Shown here piece after piece: positions 16,691-25,072 of a DNA stretch of 64,000 nt. A model generated the notes under the pieces. The model saw nothing but the letters and a program-made list of their open reading frames with translations. It was not told where the DNA came from and searched no databases. A program made the position numbers and the translations under genes. The number at the start of each line of letters is the position of its first letter. Position 1 is the stretch's first letter. Where the stretch lies: assembly GCF_016583825.1 (NCBI RefSeq), contig NZ_NRRV01000011.1, positions 1-64,000 on the forward strand. The letters run 5' to 3'. This stretch comes from Thiohalocapsa halophila. Lineage in GTDB: Bacteria; Pseudomonadota; Gammaproteobacteria; Chromatiales; Chromatiaceae.

Positions 16691-16708
16691 GGGTCTTGAC
16701 CTCCGTGG

Positions 16709-18115
16709 TTAGCTGACGGCCGCGCGCATCTCGGCGAGCACGCCCGCCGGCACCGGCGCGAGGCGGCCGTCGGTGTCCAGCGCCAGGCGGCCGGTGGGCA
16801 CTTGTCCCAAGACCTGCGGGCCATCGCCGGTGAGCCGGCAAACGTCGCCGTTGGCGATGACGGTGACACGGGGCACATGGCAGCCGCGGGCGATGTCCGC
16901 ATTGGCGCGCAGGTGCCGGGGGGTGCCGTGGGTGGGCACCACCGCCGGCGGCTGCACCCAATCATACAGCCGCTTCAGATCCTCCGCCGCCGGGTGGCCG
17001 GAGACGTGCACGTGGGCATCGGTGTCGGTGACCAGCTCGCAGCCGAGGGCGCGCAATCTGGCCTGAACCTGCTGCACCGGGCGTTCGTTGCCGGGGATGA
17101 GCTTGGAGGAGAAGATCACGGTGTCCCCCGGATCCAGCAGGATGTCGCGATGGCTGTCCGCGGCCATGCGGGACAAGGCTGAGCGCGGCTCGCCCTGGCT
17201 GCCGGTGCAGGCGGCCAGCACCTCTTCCCGCGGCAGGTAGCCCAGGTGGCGGGCATCCACCAGCTCGGGCAGGTCCTCCGGCCAATAGCCGGTGGCGCGG
17301 GCCACGGCCACCATGCGCTCCATGGCCTGGCCGATGACGCCGAAGCGCCGGCCGGTGGCCTCGGCCACCCGCGCCAGGGTCACCAGCCGCGCGACGTTGC
17401 TGGCAAAGGAGGTCACCACCACGCGGCCGGCGGCGGCGTCGACGATCTCCCGCAGCGGCGCGAGCAGCCCGGCCTCGGAGCCGGTGCTGCCGGCCACCAC
17501 GGCGTTGGTGGAGTCACAGACCATGGCCAGCACCGGCTCGCGACGCAGCAGCCGCAGGCGCGTGACATCGTAGCGCTCGCCGATGACGGGGCCGTCGTCC
17601 AGCTTCCAGTCGCCGGTGTGGAACACCGCGCCGGCCGGGGTGGTGATGAGCAGCGCATTGGGCTCCGGGATGCTGTGGGTCATGCCGATGTACTCGACGC
17701 CGAAGGGGCCCGCCTCGAAGCGCGCCCCCAGCGGCAGCTCCTGCACCGACACGCCGTCGAGCCCGGCGCGGGCGAGCTTGTAGCGGGCGATGGCGGCGGT
17801 GAAGGGCGTGGCGTAGACGGGACACTTGAGCCGCTTCCAGAGATAGGCGACGGCGCCGACATGGTCCTCGTGGGCGTGCGTGAGCACGATGCCGGCGAGC
17901 CGTTGGCGCCGGCTGACGATGAACGCCGGGTCCGCCATCAGCACGTCGTAGTCCGGGAAGGCGTCGCCGCCGAAGGTGATGCCGAGGTCGACCATGAGCC
18001 AGTGGCCATCGTGGCCGTAGAGGTTCAGGTTCATGCCGATCTCACCGGTGCCGCCCAGCGGCAGGAAGAGCACTTCGTCGGCTTGCGGATTGGTGTCTGG
18101 GGGGACGGAGATCAT
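16709..18115 (-). CDS. ribonuclease J-like metallo-beta-lactamase-fold hydrolase
   Basis: A 468-residue protein. The beta-lactamase-fold motif HAHEDHVGAVAYLW supplies the zinc ligands, and LPLGGTGEIGMNLNLYG at the N terminus is typical of RNase J. A beta-CASP region follows (VVVTSFASNVARLV, GSQGEPRSALSRMA), then VSGHPAAEDLKRLYDWVQPP and VVPTHGTPRHL. It is about 90 residues shorter than Bacillus RNase J and lacks most of the C-terminal dimerisation domain. Proteins of this short type occur in alpha- and gammaproteobacteria and probably act in RNA processing. The M48 peptidase follows closely. Confidence 0.82.
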   Translation of the reverse strand: MISVPPDTNPQADEVLFLPLGGTGEIGMNLNLYGHDGHWLMVDLGITFGGDAFPDYDVLMADPAFIVSRRQRLAGIVLTHAHEDHVGAVAYLWKRLKCPVYATPFTAAIARYKLARAGLDGVSVQELPLGARFEAGPFGVEYIGMTHSIPEPNALLITTPAGAVFHTGDWKLDDGPVIGERYDVTRLRLLRREPVLAMVCDSTNAVVAGSTGSEAGLLAPLREIVDAAAGRVVVTSFASNVARLVTLARVAEATGRRFGVIGQAMERMVAVARATGYWPEDLPELVDARHLGYLPREEVLAACTGSQGEPRSALSRMAADSHRDILLDPGDTVIFSSKLIPGNERPVQQVQARLRALGCELVTDTDAHVHVSGHPAAEDLKRLYDWVQPPAVVPTHGTPRHLRANADIARGCHVPRVTVIANGDVCRLTGDGPQVLGQVPTGRLALDTDGRLAPVPAGVLAEMRAAVS

Positions 18116-18491
18116 GCGCGCGGGCGGGTGCAGCTGGCTGGTGGCGGCGTTGGCTCAGTGTGGGACAACCGGGCGGGTCGAGCATTCCGAGTGCGAGGGG
18201 AGCGCGCGCATCGCGCCCGGCCATCAAGCACAGCGATGCTGGGCCCTGAGCCCGCAGCGCGCGCCAGAGACCCGCCGCGAGAGCGGGTCAATCGCACCCT
18301 GGCTGCGCAACCGGTGGGCCATCGGCGTCCGCAATTCCGTTGTTCTCCGTCAGCCGCCCGTAACATGACACCGTAGTAGACTCGGCTCGAAAGGGGTGAC
18401 ACCGCCGGTGCCCATTGGGGGCTGCCGGCACGCCGGCGCCGGCAGTTCCGCCGGTGCCCCGCGGACCAGAACAGCTCCTGAGGAGGCGCCT

Positions 18492-18878
18492 GTGCGCATG
18501 CACATCCGGCAAGAAACACTCTGCGGCCTCATTGCCCTGGCCAGGGAGTTCCAGGCCAAAGAAGAGGTCTGCATCCCGCAGGAAGGTGAGAGCTCATCCG
18601 AGGACTGGGCGTTGCAGATGCTCGCCGACCACGGTAGCGATTACAACGTCGGCGAGTTTCGCAGTATCGTCCACGACCTCTCCGAGCGCCAGCGCGCGGA
18701 GCTGGTGGCCCTGATGTGGGTCGGCCGCGGCGACTACGGCGCGGACGAATGGGAGCAGGCCGTCGACGACGCCGTCGGCGACTACAGCATCCGGGCCGCG
18801 GAGTACGTGCTCGCCCACCCGATGGTGTCGGACCATCTCGAAGAAGGCATGATCGCCCTCGAAATCCCCTGCGAGTGA
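18492..18878 (+). CDS. DUF3775-family protein
   Basis: A 128-residue, mostly acidic helical protein similar to the DUF3775 family of Proteobacteria. The conserved core is the segment DLSERQRAELVALMWVGRGD followed by an acidic helix (EWEQAVDDAVGDYS) and a HPMVSDHLEEGM region. A perfect AGGAGG at 18481-18486 precedes both GTG 18492 (spacing 5) and ATG 18498 (spacing 11); I prefer GTG. The function is unknown. Its end faces the REPIN array. Confidence 0.7.
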   Translation: MRMHIRQETLCGLIALAREFQAKEEVCIPQEGESSSEDWALQMLADHGSDYNVGEFRSIVHDLSERQRAELVALMWVGRGDYGADEWEQAVDDAVGDYSIRAAEYVLAHPMVSDHLEEGMIALEIPCE

Positions 18879-18998
18879 CGCCGGCGAGGCGTTTACGTGC
18901 CGGGCCCGACGCGGCTCGGCTCGGCTCGGGGCGATGCAAGCGTCTCGTATAGCGCGGGCCGAGGCACGCCGTCCGACGCCGCGCTGACGGTACCCACC

Positions 18999-19042
18999 TG
19001 ATTGTCGAGCCTCCTGGCGTCGGCCCGGCCGATGCCGAGGCG
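18999..19042. repeat. dispersed palindromic repeat (CCTCCTGGCGTCGG family), copy 2
   Basis: ATTGTCGAGCCTCCTGGCGT then CGGCCCGGCCGATGCCGAGG. Same family as 4724-4770 and 55611-55652. Confidence 0.5.
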
Positions 19043-19077
19043 GGCCCGCGAGCAATGTTGGCGCTGTCCCGTGCTCC

Positions 19078-19691
19078 GTGGGAGCGGCATCCTTGCCGCG
19101 ATGTGCCCCTCGGTGCTCTGGAAATCTTCGCGGCAGGGATGCCGCTCCCACAGTGCCCGTGCGTCCGTGGGAGCGGCATTCTTGCCGCGATGTGCCCCTC
19201 GGTGCTCTGGAAATCGTCGCGGCAGGGATGCCGCTCCCACAGTGTCCGTGCGTCCGTGGGAGCGGCATCCTTGCCGCGATGTGTCGCCCTCGGTGCTCTG
19301 GAAGTCTTCGCGGCAGGGGTGCCGCTCCCACAATGTCCGTGCGTCCGTGGGAGCGGCATCCTTGCCGCGATGTGTCGCCCTCGGTGCTCTGGAAGTCTTC
19401 GCGGCAGGGATGCCGCTCCCACAGTGCCCGTGCGTCCGTGGGAGCGGCGTCCTTGCCGCGATGCGTTCCCTCGGTGCTCTGGAAGTCGTCGCGGCAGGGA
19501 TGCCGCTCCCACAGTGCCCGTGCGTCCGTGGGAGCGGCATCCTTGCCGCGATGTGCCCCTCGGTGCGCTGGAAGTCTTCGCGGCAGGGATGCCGCTCCCA
19601 CGGTGCCTGCGCCTCCGTGGGAGCGGCATCCTTGCCGCGATGGGCCCCCGCGGTGCGCTGGAAGTCGTCGCGGCAGGGATGCCGCTCCCAT
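19078..19691. repeat. seven-unit tandem REPIN array
   Basis: Seven head-to-tail units of about 89 bases. Each starts GTGGGAGCGGCATCCTTGCC and ends with the inverted half GGCAGGGATGCCGCTCCCAC, separated by about 30 bases containing CCTCGGTGCTCTGGAA, with linkers like AGTGCCCGTGCGTCC. Units differ by only a few bases. The half-sequence resembles the GTGGGAGCGGGCTTGCCCGC REP family of Pseudomonas. The array fills the space between the convergent ends of the DUF3775 gene and aceK. Open frames crossing it are products of the repeat and are not genes. Confidence 0.93.
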
Positions 19692-19698
19692 GGGGGCG

Positions 19699-21438
19699 TC
19701 AGCCGCAGGCGTCCGGGGGTGCGCCGAAGCGCCTTGCGGCGGGGTATGGGAAGACATCCACCATGTCGCCCTCGCGGATCGCCGCTTGTCGGGCGCGCCA
19801 CCAGGCCGGCTCGAAGACCTCGGCATGGCAGGCGCGGAAGGCCTTGCGGAACCTGGGCTCGGTGAGCAGGAAGGTGGCGAACTCTTCCGGGAAGACATCC
19901 GCCGGGCCTGCCGTGTACCAGGGCTCCTCCGCCAGCTCCATTTCCGGGAAGGGCGGCTCGGGGATGTCGCGGAAGTTGCACTCGGTCAGGTAGCAGAGCT
20001 CGTCGTAGTCGTAGAAGACCACCCGGCCCTGGCGGGTGACGCCAAAGTTCTTGAACAGGAAATCTCCCGGGAAGATGTTGGCTGCCGCCAATTGCTTGAT
20101 GGCATCGCCATATTCCCGGGCGGCGTGGGCGATCTCCTCGTCGTCGGCGCTGGCCATGTAGAGGTTCAGTGGCGACATGCGCCGCTCGATGTAGACGTGC
20201 TTGACGATGGCCTGATCGCCTTCCACCGCGACGCTGCTGGCGCACTCTTCGCGCAGCATGGTGATGAGCTCGTCGGAGAAGCGCGCCCGCGGGAAGGCGA
20301 CGTGTGAGTACTCCCAGGAGTCCGCCATGCGCCCGACGCGATCATGCAGCTTCACCAGCCGGTATTTGGCCATCACCTGCTCGGGGGTCATCTCCTTCGG
20401 CGGCGGGAACCGGTCCTTGATGACCTTGAACACGAACGGGAAGGACGGCAGCGTGAACACGCACATGACCATACCGCGGATGCCGGGGGCGATCACGAAG
20501 CGGTCTGACGAATAGCGCAGGTGCTTGAGGAAATCCCGGTAGAACTCCGCCTTGCCGAACTTCTGCAGCCCGATGGCCGTGTAGAGCTCCGCCTTGGACT
20601 TGTGCGGCATCAGCGGGCGCAGGAACTCCACCACCGCCGCCGGCACCTCCGTGTCCACCATGAAATAGGCGCGGGAGAAGCTGAAGACGTTGGCCAGCTC
20701 ATCGGAGCCGGTGAGCAGGGCGTCGACATAGAGCCCGCCCTGCTCGTCGTTCAGCACCGGTATGGCGAAGGGGGTCTGCTGCGCACCGTTGATGGCCTTG
20801 CCGATGATGTACGCCGCCTTGTTGCGGAAGAAGGGCGTCAACAGCACCGCCAGCTGGAAGTTCTGCTGCCGCGCCCGGTTCGGCGGGAAGCGCTCGCGGA
20901 TGGCGCGCATGACATTGCGCACGTCGCGGCGCTGGTCGCGAAACGGCAGGGCGAAATCCATGTCGCGCAGGATATCGGCAATGACGGCCGCAAAGCCGTG
21001 GCGGTCCGGATAGTAGGGCCGGAAGATGGGCACCTCCGCCTCCAGGTGCTCGGTGGAGAGCATGGGCCAGACGAAGATGTAGGCGTTGTTGTAGTAGCGC
21101 CGGTCGAAGAGCCGGCAAAACACGGAGTTGTAGAAGGTCTCGGCGAGCTCCGGCTGGTGGTGCTGGGGCAGCAGGCGGGAGTACTCCACCTTCACCCGCC
21201 GCCAGAGGTTGTCATCGGCGCCGCGCAGATGGAATTCCCGGCGCAGCACGGCGACGGTCTCGCCCACCCGGCAGTCGTAGAAGTCGATGCGCTCGCGCGC
21301 GCAGCGCTGCGCGGCCGTCCAGTCGGCTTGCTCGAAATGCAGCCGGGCGTCGGCGGTGATGGCGCGGAACAGACGGTAATGGCGGTCGAAGCCGTCGAGG
21401 ATGGCCTCGGCAAGCTGTTTGGCCTCGAGCCAGGCCAT
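19699..21438 (-). CDS. aceK: isocitrate dehydrogenase kinase/phosphatase
   Basis: A 579-residue bifunctional enzyme that inactivates isocitrate dehydrogenase by phosphorylation and reactivates it by dephosphorylation. It thereby sends carbon into the glyoxylate bypass. Recognisable segments are TFYNSVFCRLFDRRYYNNAY, the nucleotide-binding region (GIRGMVMCVFTLPSFPFVFK), the loop VKLHDRVGRMADSWEYSHVA, and the catalytic/ATP-site segment FPGDFLFKNFGVTRQGRVVF with YDYDELCYL. Length is normal. aceA lies upstream on the same strand with rraA between them. The stop is only 8 bases from the REPIN array. Confidence 0.97.
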   Translation of the reverse strand: MAWLEAKQLAEAILDGFDRHYRLFRAITADARLHFEQADWTAAQRCARERIDFYDCRVGETVAVLRREFHLRGADDNLWRRVKVEYSRLLPQHHQPELAETFYNSVFCRLFDRRYYNNAYIFVWPMLSTEHLEAEVPIFRPYYPDRHGFAAVIADILRDMDFALPFRDQRRDVRNVMRAIRERFPPNRARQQNFQLAVLLTPFFRNKAAYIIGKAINGAQQTPFAIPVLNDEQGGLYVDALLTGSDELANVFSFSRAYFMVDTEVPAAVVEFLRPLMPHKSKAELYTAIGLQKFGKAEFYRDFLKHLRYSSDRFVIAPGIRGMVMCVFTLPSFPFVFKVIKDRFPPPKEMTPEQVMAKYRLVKLHDRVGRMADSWEYSHVAFPRARFSDELITMLREECASSVAVEGDQAIVKHVYIERRMSPLNLYMASADDEEIAHAAREYGDAIKQLAAANIFPGDFLFKNFGVTRQGRVVFYDYDELCYLTECNFRDIPEPPFPEMELAEEPWYTAGPADVFPEEFATFLLTEPRFRKAFRACHAEVFEPAWWRARQAAIREGDMVDVFPYPAARRFGAPPDACG

Positions 21439-21703
21439 CTATTTGTGCCGCGCTCGCGGGGTTGGCTCGGTGCTGGCGCCGCCTTCGCTGCCAATGCAAT
21501 CGGCGCGAGCATCCTTCGGCGGTGGCGGCGCCGGGCCGAGGGGCGATGGCCGAGGGGCGAGGCTGCGCCCGACCAGTGTCGATGACAGCGGGCTGCCGCT
21601 CGGCATGCACAGGTGTAGCCGGCGGCGGGGGTCGTCGGGCAGGGTCGGCATTGCAGGTCTCGTGGCTGTCGTCAAGACAGTCCTTTGTCCGCGTCGGGGC
21701 CAG
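21439..21703. other. spacer between rraA and aceK
   Basis: I see no gene or clear regulatory motif. The 265-base gap suggests aceK may have its own promoter here. Confidence 0.4.
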
Positions 21704-22228
21704 TCAGTTTCGTGGTGATGCCTGATCTGCGCCCTCCAGCAGCTCCGACGATACGGATGGCGGCGCCACGAGTATGCCATCGCGGTCACAAACCACGGTG
21801 TCGCCGGGATGGACGGCGATCCCGCCAACCTCCACCAATAAGTCACGCTGGCCTTCGCCGCGCCTGGTGCTCTTGCGCGGAGTCGACGCGATGGCCTTGA
21901 TGCCGAGGTCGAGCTGGGCCAGGCGCGCCACGTCGCGGACACAGCCGTCGATGACGACACCGGCCCAGCCCTGCTCGACGGCGCTCTCCGCGATCATGTC
22001 ACCCAGCATGGCGCACCGCAGCGAGCCGCCGCAATCGGCCACCAGCACCCGCCCTTGGCCGGGCTCGGCGAGGGCTTCCTTGATGCGGGAGTTGTCTTCG
22101 AAGCATTTCACGGTGACGGCGCTGCCGGCGAAGGCGGCGCGGGCACCGAAGTCCCGGAACGACGGGGCACAAACACGGAGCGCCTCGCCGAAGCGGTCGA
22201 ACAGGTCGGCGGTGGATAGCTCAGGCAT
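21704..22228 (-). CDS. rraA: RraA-family protein (ribonuclease E activity regulator / HMG aldolase fold)
   Basis: A 174-residue RraA-family protein. The core motifs are GRVLVADCGGSLRCAMLGDM, WAGVVIDGCVRDV, the STPRKSTRRGEG loop and GDTVVCDRDGILVA. In E. coli RraA binds RNase E and inhibits it; relatives with the same fold are 4-hydroxy-4-methyl-2-oxoglutarate aldolases. The DGCVRD and GD...D metal-site residues typical of the aldolase are present, so either role is possible. The start lacks a strong ribosome binding site. It sits between aceA and aceK, which is not a standard order. Confidence 0.85.
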   Translation of the reverse strand: MPELSTADLFDRFGEALRVCAPSFRDFGARAAFAGSAVTVKCFEDNSRIKEALAEPGQGRVLVADCGGSLRCAMLGDMIAESAVEQGWAGVVIDGCVRDVARLAQLDLGIKAIASTPRKSTRRGEGQRDLLVEVGGIAVHPGDTVVCDRDGILVAPPSVSSELLEGADQASPRN

Positions 22229-22303
22229 GGGGATGTCTGGTTTCGTCGGCCGCGCCCCGGGGTGCGGCGGGATTCGACAGATGAAGACTCGAGCGGTGTG
22301 AAT

Positions 22304-22374
22304 AGTGCGCGGTGCGTAGTGCGGGACGCGCGACATCCGTGCCGCACTTCGCACCTACCCCGCACTGCGCACCT
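22304..22374. repeat. short-period inverted repeat hairpin (AGTGCG units), copy 1
   Basis: The left arm contains AGTGCGCGGTGCGTAGTGCG, a run of 7-8-base AGTGCGN units. The right arm contains the complement (GCACTTCGCACC, CCGCACTGCGCACC). The arms can pair to a long hairpin between the end of aceA and the start of rraA. Copy 2 lies at 24352-24446; 54388-54506 has the same plan built from a different unit. Confidence 0.65.
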
Positions 22375-22380
22375 TCCTGA

Positions 22381-23697
22381 TCAAAATTGGGACTCTTCCG
22401 TGGAGCCCGTCAGCGCCGTCACCGAGGACACGCCGCCCTGGATGGTGGTGGTGATGTCGTCGAAGTAGCCGGCGCCCACCTCCTGCTGGTGGCTGACGAA
22501 GGTGTAGCCCTTGTCACGCGCGTCGAACTCCGGCTGCTGCACCTTCTCCACATAGTGCTTCATGCCTTCGCCGCGGGCGTAGTCGTAGGCGAGGTCGAAC
22601 ATGTTGAACCACATATTGTGGATGCCGGCGAGGGTGATGAACTGGTACTTGTAGCCCATGTCCGCCAGCTCTTCCTGGAACTTGGCAATGGTCCGGTCGT
22701 CCAGGTTCTTCTTCCAGTTGAAGGACGGCGAGCAATTGTAGGCCAGCAGCTTGTTCGGGTTCTTCTCGAGCACGGCCTGCGAGAACTCGCGCGCGAAGCC
22801 CAGGTCCGGCGTGGCCGTCTCACACCACACCAGGTCGGCGAAGGGCGCATAGGCCAAGCCGCGGCTGATGGCCTGCTCCAGGCCGTTGTTGACCCGATAG
22901 AAGCCCTCGGCGGTACGCTCGCCGCTGAGGAAGGGGCGGTCGTTCTCGTCGACGTCGGAGGTCAGCAGGTTGGCCGCCTCGGCGTCGGTGCGCGCCAGCA
23001 CCAGGGTGGGGACGCCCATGACGTCGGACGCCAAGCGGGCGGCGACGAGCTTCTGCACCGCCTCGCTGGTGGGCACCAGCACCTTGCCGCCCATGTGGCC
23101 GCACTTCTTGACGGCCGCGAGCTGGTCCTCGAAGTGCACACCGGCGGCGCCGGCGCCGATCATGTTCTTCATCAGCTCGAAGGCGTTCAGCACACCGCCG
23201 AAGCCGGCCTCGGCATCGGCGACGATGGGCAGGAAGTAGTCGATGTAGCCCTCGTCACCGGGGCCGATCTCCTTGGACCACTGGATCTCGTCGGCGCGCT
23301 TGAAGGCGTTGTTGATGCGCCGGACCATGGTCGGTACCGAATCGTAGGCGTACAGGGACTGGTCCGGGTACATGGTCTCGGAGGTGTTGCCGTCGGCGGC
23401 CACCTGCCAGCCGGAGAGGTAAATGGCCTCGATGCCCGCCTTGGCCTGTTGCATTGCCTGGCCGCCGGTGATGGCCCCCATGCAGTTGACATAGCCCTTC
23501 TTGGCGCTGCCGTGAATCAGGTCCCACAGCTTCTCCGCCCCGTTGCGGGCGTAGGTGTGCTCCGGCTGCACGGAGCCGCGCAGACGCACGACGTCGGCGG
23601 CACTGTAGGCGCGCTGCACGTCGGTCCAGCGGGGGCTCTCGGCCCAGTCTTGCTCCAGGGCGCGGATCTGGTCCTGACGGGAAGGGGTGTTCTGCAT
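22381..23697 (-). CDS. aceA: isocitrate lyase
   Basis: A 438-residue isocitrate lyase that splits isocitrate into glyoxylate and succinate in the glyoxylate bypass. The catalytic signature [17 protein letters not shown] is present (KKCGH). Other family motifs are [40 protein letters not shown] and the C-terminal [12 protein letters not shown]. The ATG at 23697 is supported by GAGGA 9 bases upstream. The malate synthase gene is not in the window. Together with aceK this argues for growth on acetate or fatty acids. Confidence 0.97.
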   Translation of the reverse strand: MQNTPSRQDQIRALEQDWAESPRWTDVQRAYSAADVVRLRGSVQPEHTYARNGAEKLWDLIHGSAKKGYVNCMGAITGGQAMQQAKAGIEAIYLSGWQVAADGNTSETMYPDQSLYAYDSVPTMVRRINNAFKRADEIQWSKEIGPGDEGYIDYFLPIVADAEAGFGGVLNAFELMKNMIGAGAAGVHFEDQLAAVKKCGHMGGKVLVPTSEAVQKLVAARLASDVMGVPTLVLARTDAEAANLLTSDVDENDRPFLSGERTAEGFYRVNNGLEQAISRGLAYAPFADLVWCETATPDLGFAREFSQAVLEKNPNKLLAYNCSPSFNWKKNLDDRTIAKFQEELADMGYKYQFITLAGIHNMWFNMFDLAYDYARGEGMKHYVEKVQQPEFDARDKGYTFVSHQQEVGAGYFDDITTTIQGGVSSVTALTGSTEESQF

Positions 23698-23791
23698 GGT
23701 GGAATCCTCAGGGTTCATGGCGTGCCTTGGGGTCCGTGGTGCGACTCGGACCCTGCCGCATGGGCGCATGCACAGGCAGCGGGCGTTTCTT

Positions 23792-23808
23792 GACCGAGGT
23801 GCTCGGTC
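23792..23808 (-). promoter_or_regulatory. palindrome in the aceA leader
   Basis: GACCGAG-GTG-CTCGGTC forms a 7-bp perfect inverted repeat with a 3-base centre, extended imperfectly to TCAAGACCGAG/CTCGGTCAAGA on the minus strand. It lies 95-111 bases upstream of the aceA start and next to an AT-rich stretch (23815-23880). It could be an operator for a transcription regulator or a leader hairpin. Confidence 0.4.
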
Positions 23809-23894
23809 TTGATGCAGAACATTAAGGCCAACCCCAATATTTGAGAAGGCAATCCGCTAAATTTTAGCTATTGAGTTTTCGCAATCGCAGCAGG

Positions 23895-24290
23895 TCAGCT
23901 GGCGAAGCGCCGCCAAAAACTGCTGCGCCAGTAGTAGAGCACGGTGGTGTCCGGCCAGGGATAGGAGTCGGTATAAGAGGTACCGCGCTGCGGGTGCTCG
24001 ATGTTGTCCCGCCGCAGGTCCACCGGCCGCCACTCCCGCTCGCGCGGCTCGCCGTCCACCGGCGCGCGGGTCTGGCCGCGGTTGCGGCGCTCGGAGGCGC
24101 CGTAGTCCTGGTAGTTGCGCTGCGCCTTGGTCAGGCTCACGGTATTGGCGCCGCCCGGCATCTCCGGGAACCGCAGCTGCGAGAGGTCGTCTTCCCAGCC
24201 GCAGATGGGGCAGATTTGGTGGGAGCCCGGCACCTGATCGTGCACCAGGTGGCCGCAGCAGACACAGGGAAACTGGGTGGGCGGGGTCAT
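23895..24290 (-). CDS. CPCC-type cysteine-rich protein
   Basis: A 131-residue protein. The N terminus has two CxxC pairs, FPCVCCGHLV and ICPICGWEDDL, a likely zinc ribbon as in the CPCC cysteine-rich domain family. The middle contains GGANTVSLTKAQRNYQDYGA, a conserved pattern of this family. The role is unknown; family members are small soluble proteins. The stop is close to an AT-rich spacer shared with the aceA promoter region. Confidence 0.75.
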   Translation of the reverse strand: MTPPTQFPCVCCGHLVHDQVPGSHQICPICGWEDDLSQLRFPEMPGGANTVSLTKAQRNYQDYGASERRNRGQTRAPVDGEPREREWRPVDLRRDNIEHPQRGTSYTDSYPWPDTTVLYYWRSSFWRRFAS

Positions 24291-24351
24291 GGGGAAGCTC
24301 CGGGTCTTGCCGCATCAGTGGGGCTACATTGGGATGGAAGTACGGAGGACG

Positions 24352-24446
24352 AAGTGCGGAGTGCGAGGTGCGCAGTGCGAGGTGCGAGGTGCGGGTGCGA
24401 AGGGCTGCCCCGCACTGCGCACCACGCACTGCGCACCCCCCTGTGC
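24352..24446. repeat. short-period inverted repeat hairpin (AGTGCG units), copy 2
   Basis: The left arm is a run of GTGCGAG/GTGCGGA units (for example AGTGCGGAGTGCGAGGTGCG). The right arm, starting CGCACTGCGCACCACGCACT, complements it. It lies between the divergent CPCC and bolA genes. Confidence 0.65.
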
Positions 24447-24517
24447 ACTTGACCCCGCCCCGACAGCCACACATCTGCCCCCACACAAACACCGAGCCAA
24501 TCACCGCGAGTCCCCCG

Positions 24518-24841
24518 ATGACCAGAAAAGCCCGTATCGAGCAAGCCCTGTCCGACGCCCTGATCCCGATGCACCTGGAGGTCACCGACGAGAGCTACAT
24601 GCACAACGTCCCGGAAGGAGCCGAGTCGCACTTCAAGGTGCTCGTAGTCAGCGACAACTTCAGCGGCGAGAAGCGCATCGGGCGCCACCGCCGCGTCAAC
24701 GCCCTGCTGAAGCCGGAGCTCGACGGCGGCATGCACGCGCTGGCCATCCACGCCTGGACCCCGGACGAGTGGTTCGAGAAGGGCGGCGGGCAGGCCCCCG
24801 AGTCCCCGCAGTGCATGGGCGGCGCCAAGGCCGACGCCTGA
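24518..24841 (+). CDS. bolA: BolA family protein
   Basis: A 107-residue BolA/IbaG-fold protein. BolA proteins bind monothiol glutaredoxins and Fe-S clusters, and some act as DNA-binding regulators. The core LTDESYMHNVPEGAESHFKV-like segment, SDNFSGEKRIGRHRRVNALL, and the C-terminal GMHALAIHAWTPDEWFEK are characteristic (helix-turn-helix-like RxRxN and HAL). The length matches BolA proper. The start codon has only a weak Shine-Dalgarno. It has a short extra tail with one cysteine (SPQCMGGAKADA). Confidence 0.9.
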   Translation: MTRKARIEQALSDALIPMHLEVTDESYMHNVPEGAESHFKVLVVSDNFSGEKRIGRHRRVNALLKPELDGGMHALAIHAWTPDEWFEKGGGQAPESPQCMGGAKADA

Positions 24842-24855
24842 CGGGTATCAAATTC

Positions 24856-24877
24856 CGGGGACGGTAACCATAATTCG
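24856..24877. repeat. GGGGACGGTAACC repeat remnant
   Basis: AATTCCGGGGACGGTAACCA follows the bolA stop; related copies lie at the left end of the window (25-220). Confidence 0.45.
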
Positions 24878-25072
24878 GCCGGCTCGCCCGATACCCCGGG
24901 GGGCTGGGCCTGGGACCCTAAGCTGTGCGGCGTGCGTGGCACCCGCTGGTGCGAGCCAGACAGGCCGAGAGCGCTGGTGTCTGCACCGCGCCCGCGGCTC
25001 ATTTCCCCAGGCAGGGCGCAGAGCGCTTGGGATGCCGTGACACCGCGGAGCGGTGTCACGACAGTGGCAGGA

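Noticed and set aside
19078-19691. CRISPR array
   Set aside because: The period is regular, but the units are palindromic doublets that are near identical throughout. There are no unique spacers and no cas genes nearby.
18594-20245. Long minus-strand open frames across the repeat array with recurring RGKDAAPTDARALWERHPCR-type peptides
   Set aside because: They are translations of the REPIN units and run into aceK out of frame; no start signal or family similarity.
22387-23793. 468-residue plus-strand open frame
   Set aside because: Antisense shadow of aceA, with repetitive Val/Gly/Leu/His composition and no family motif.
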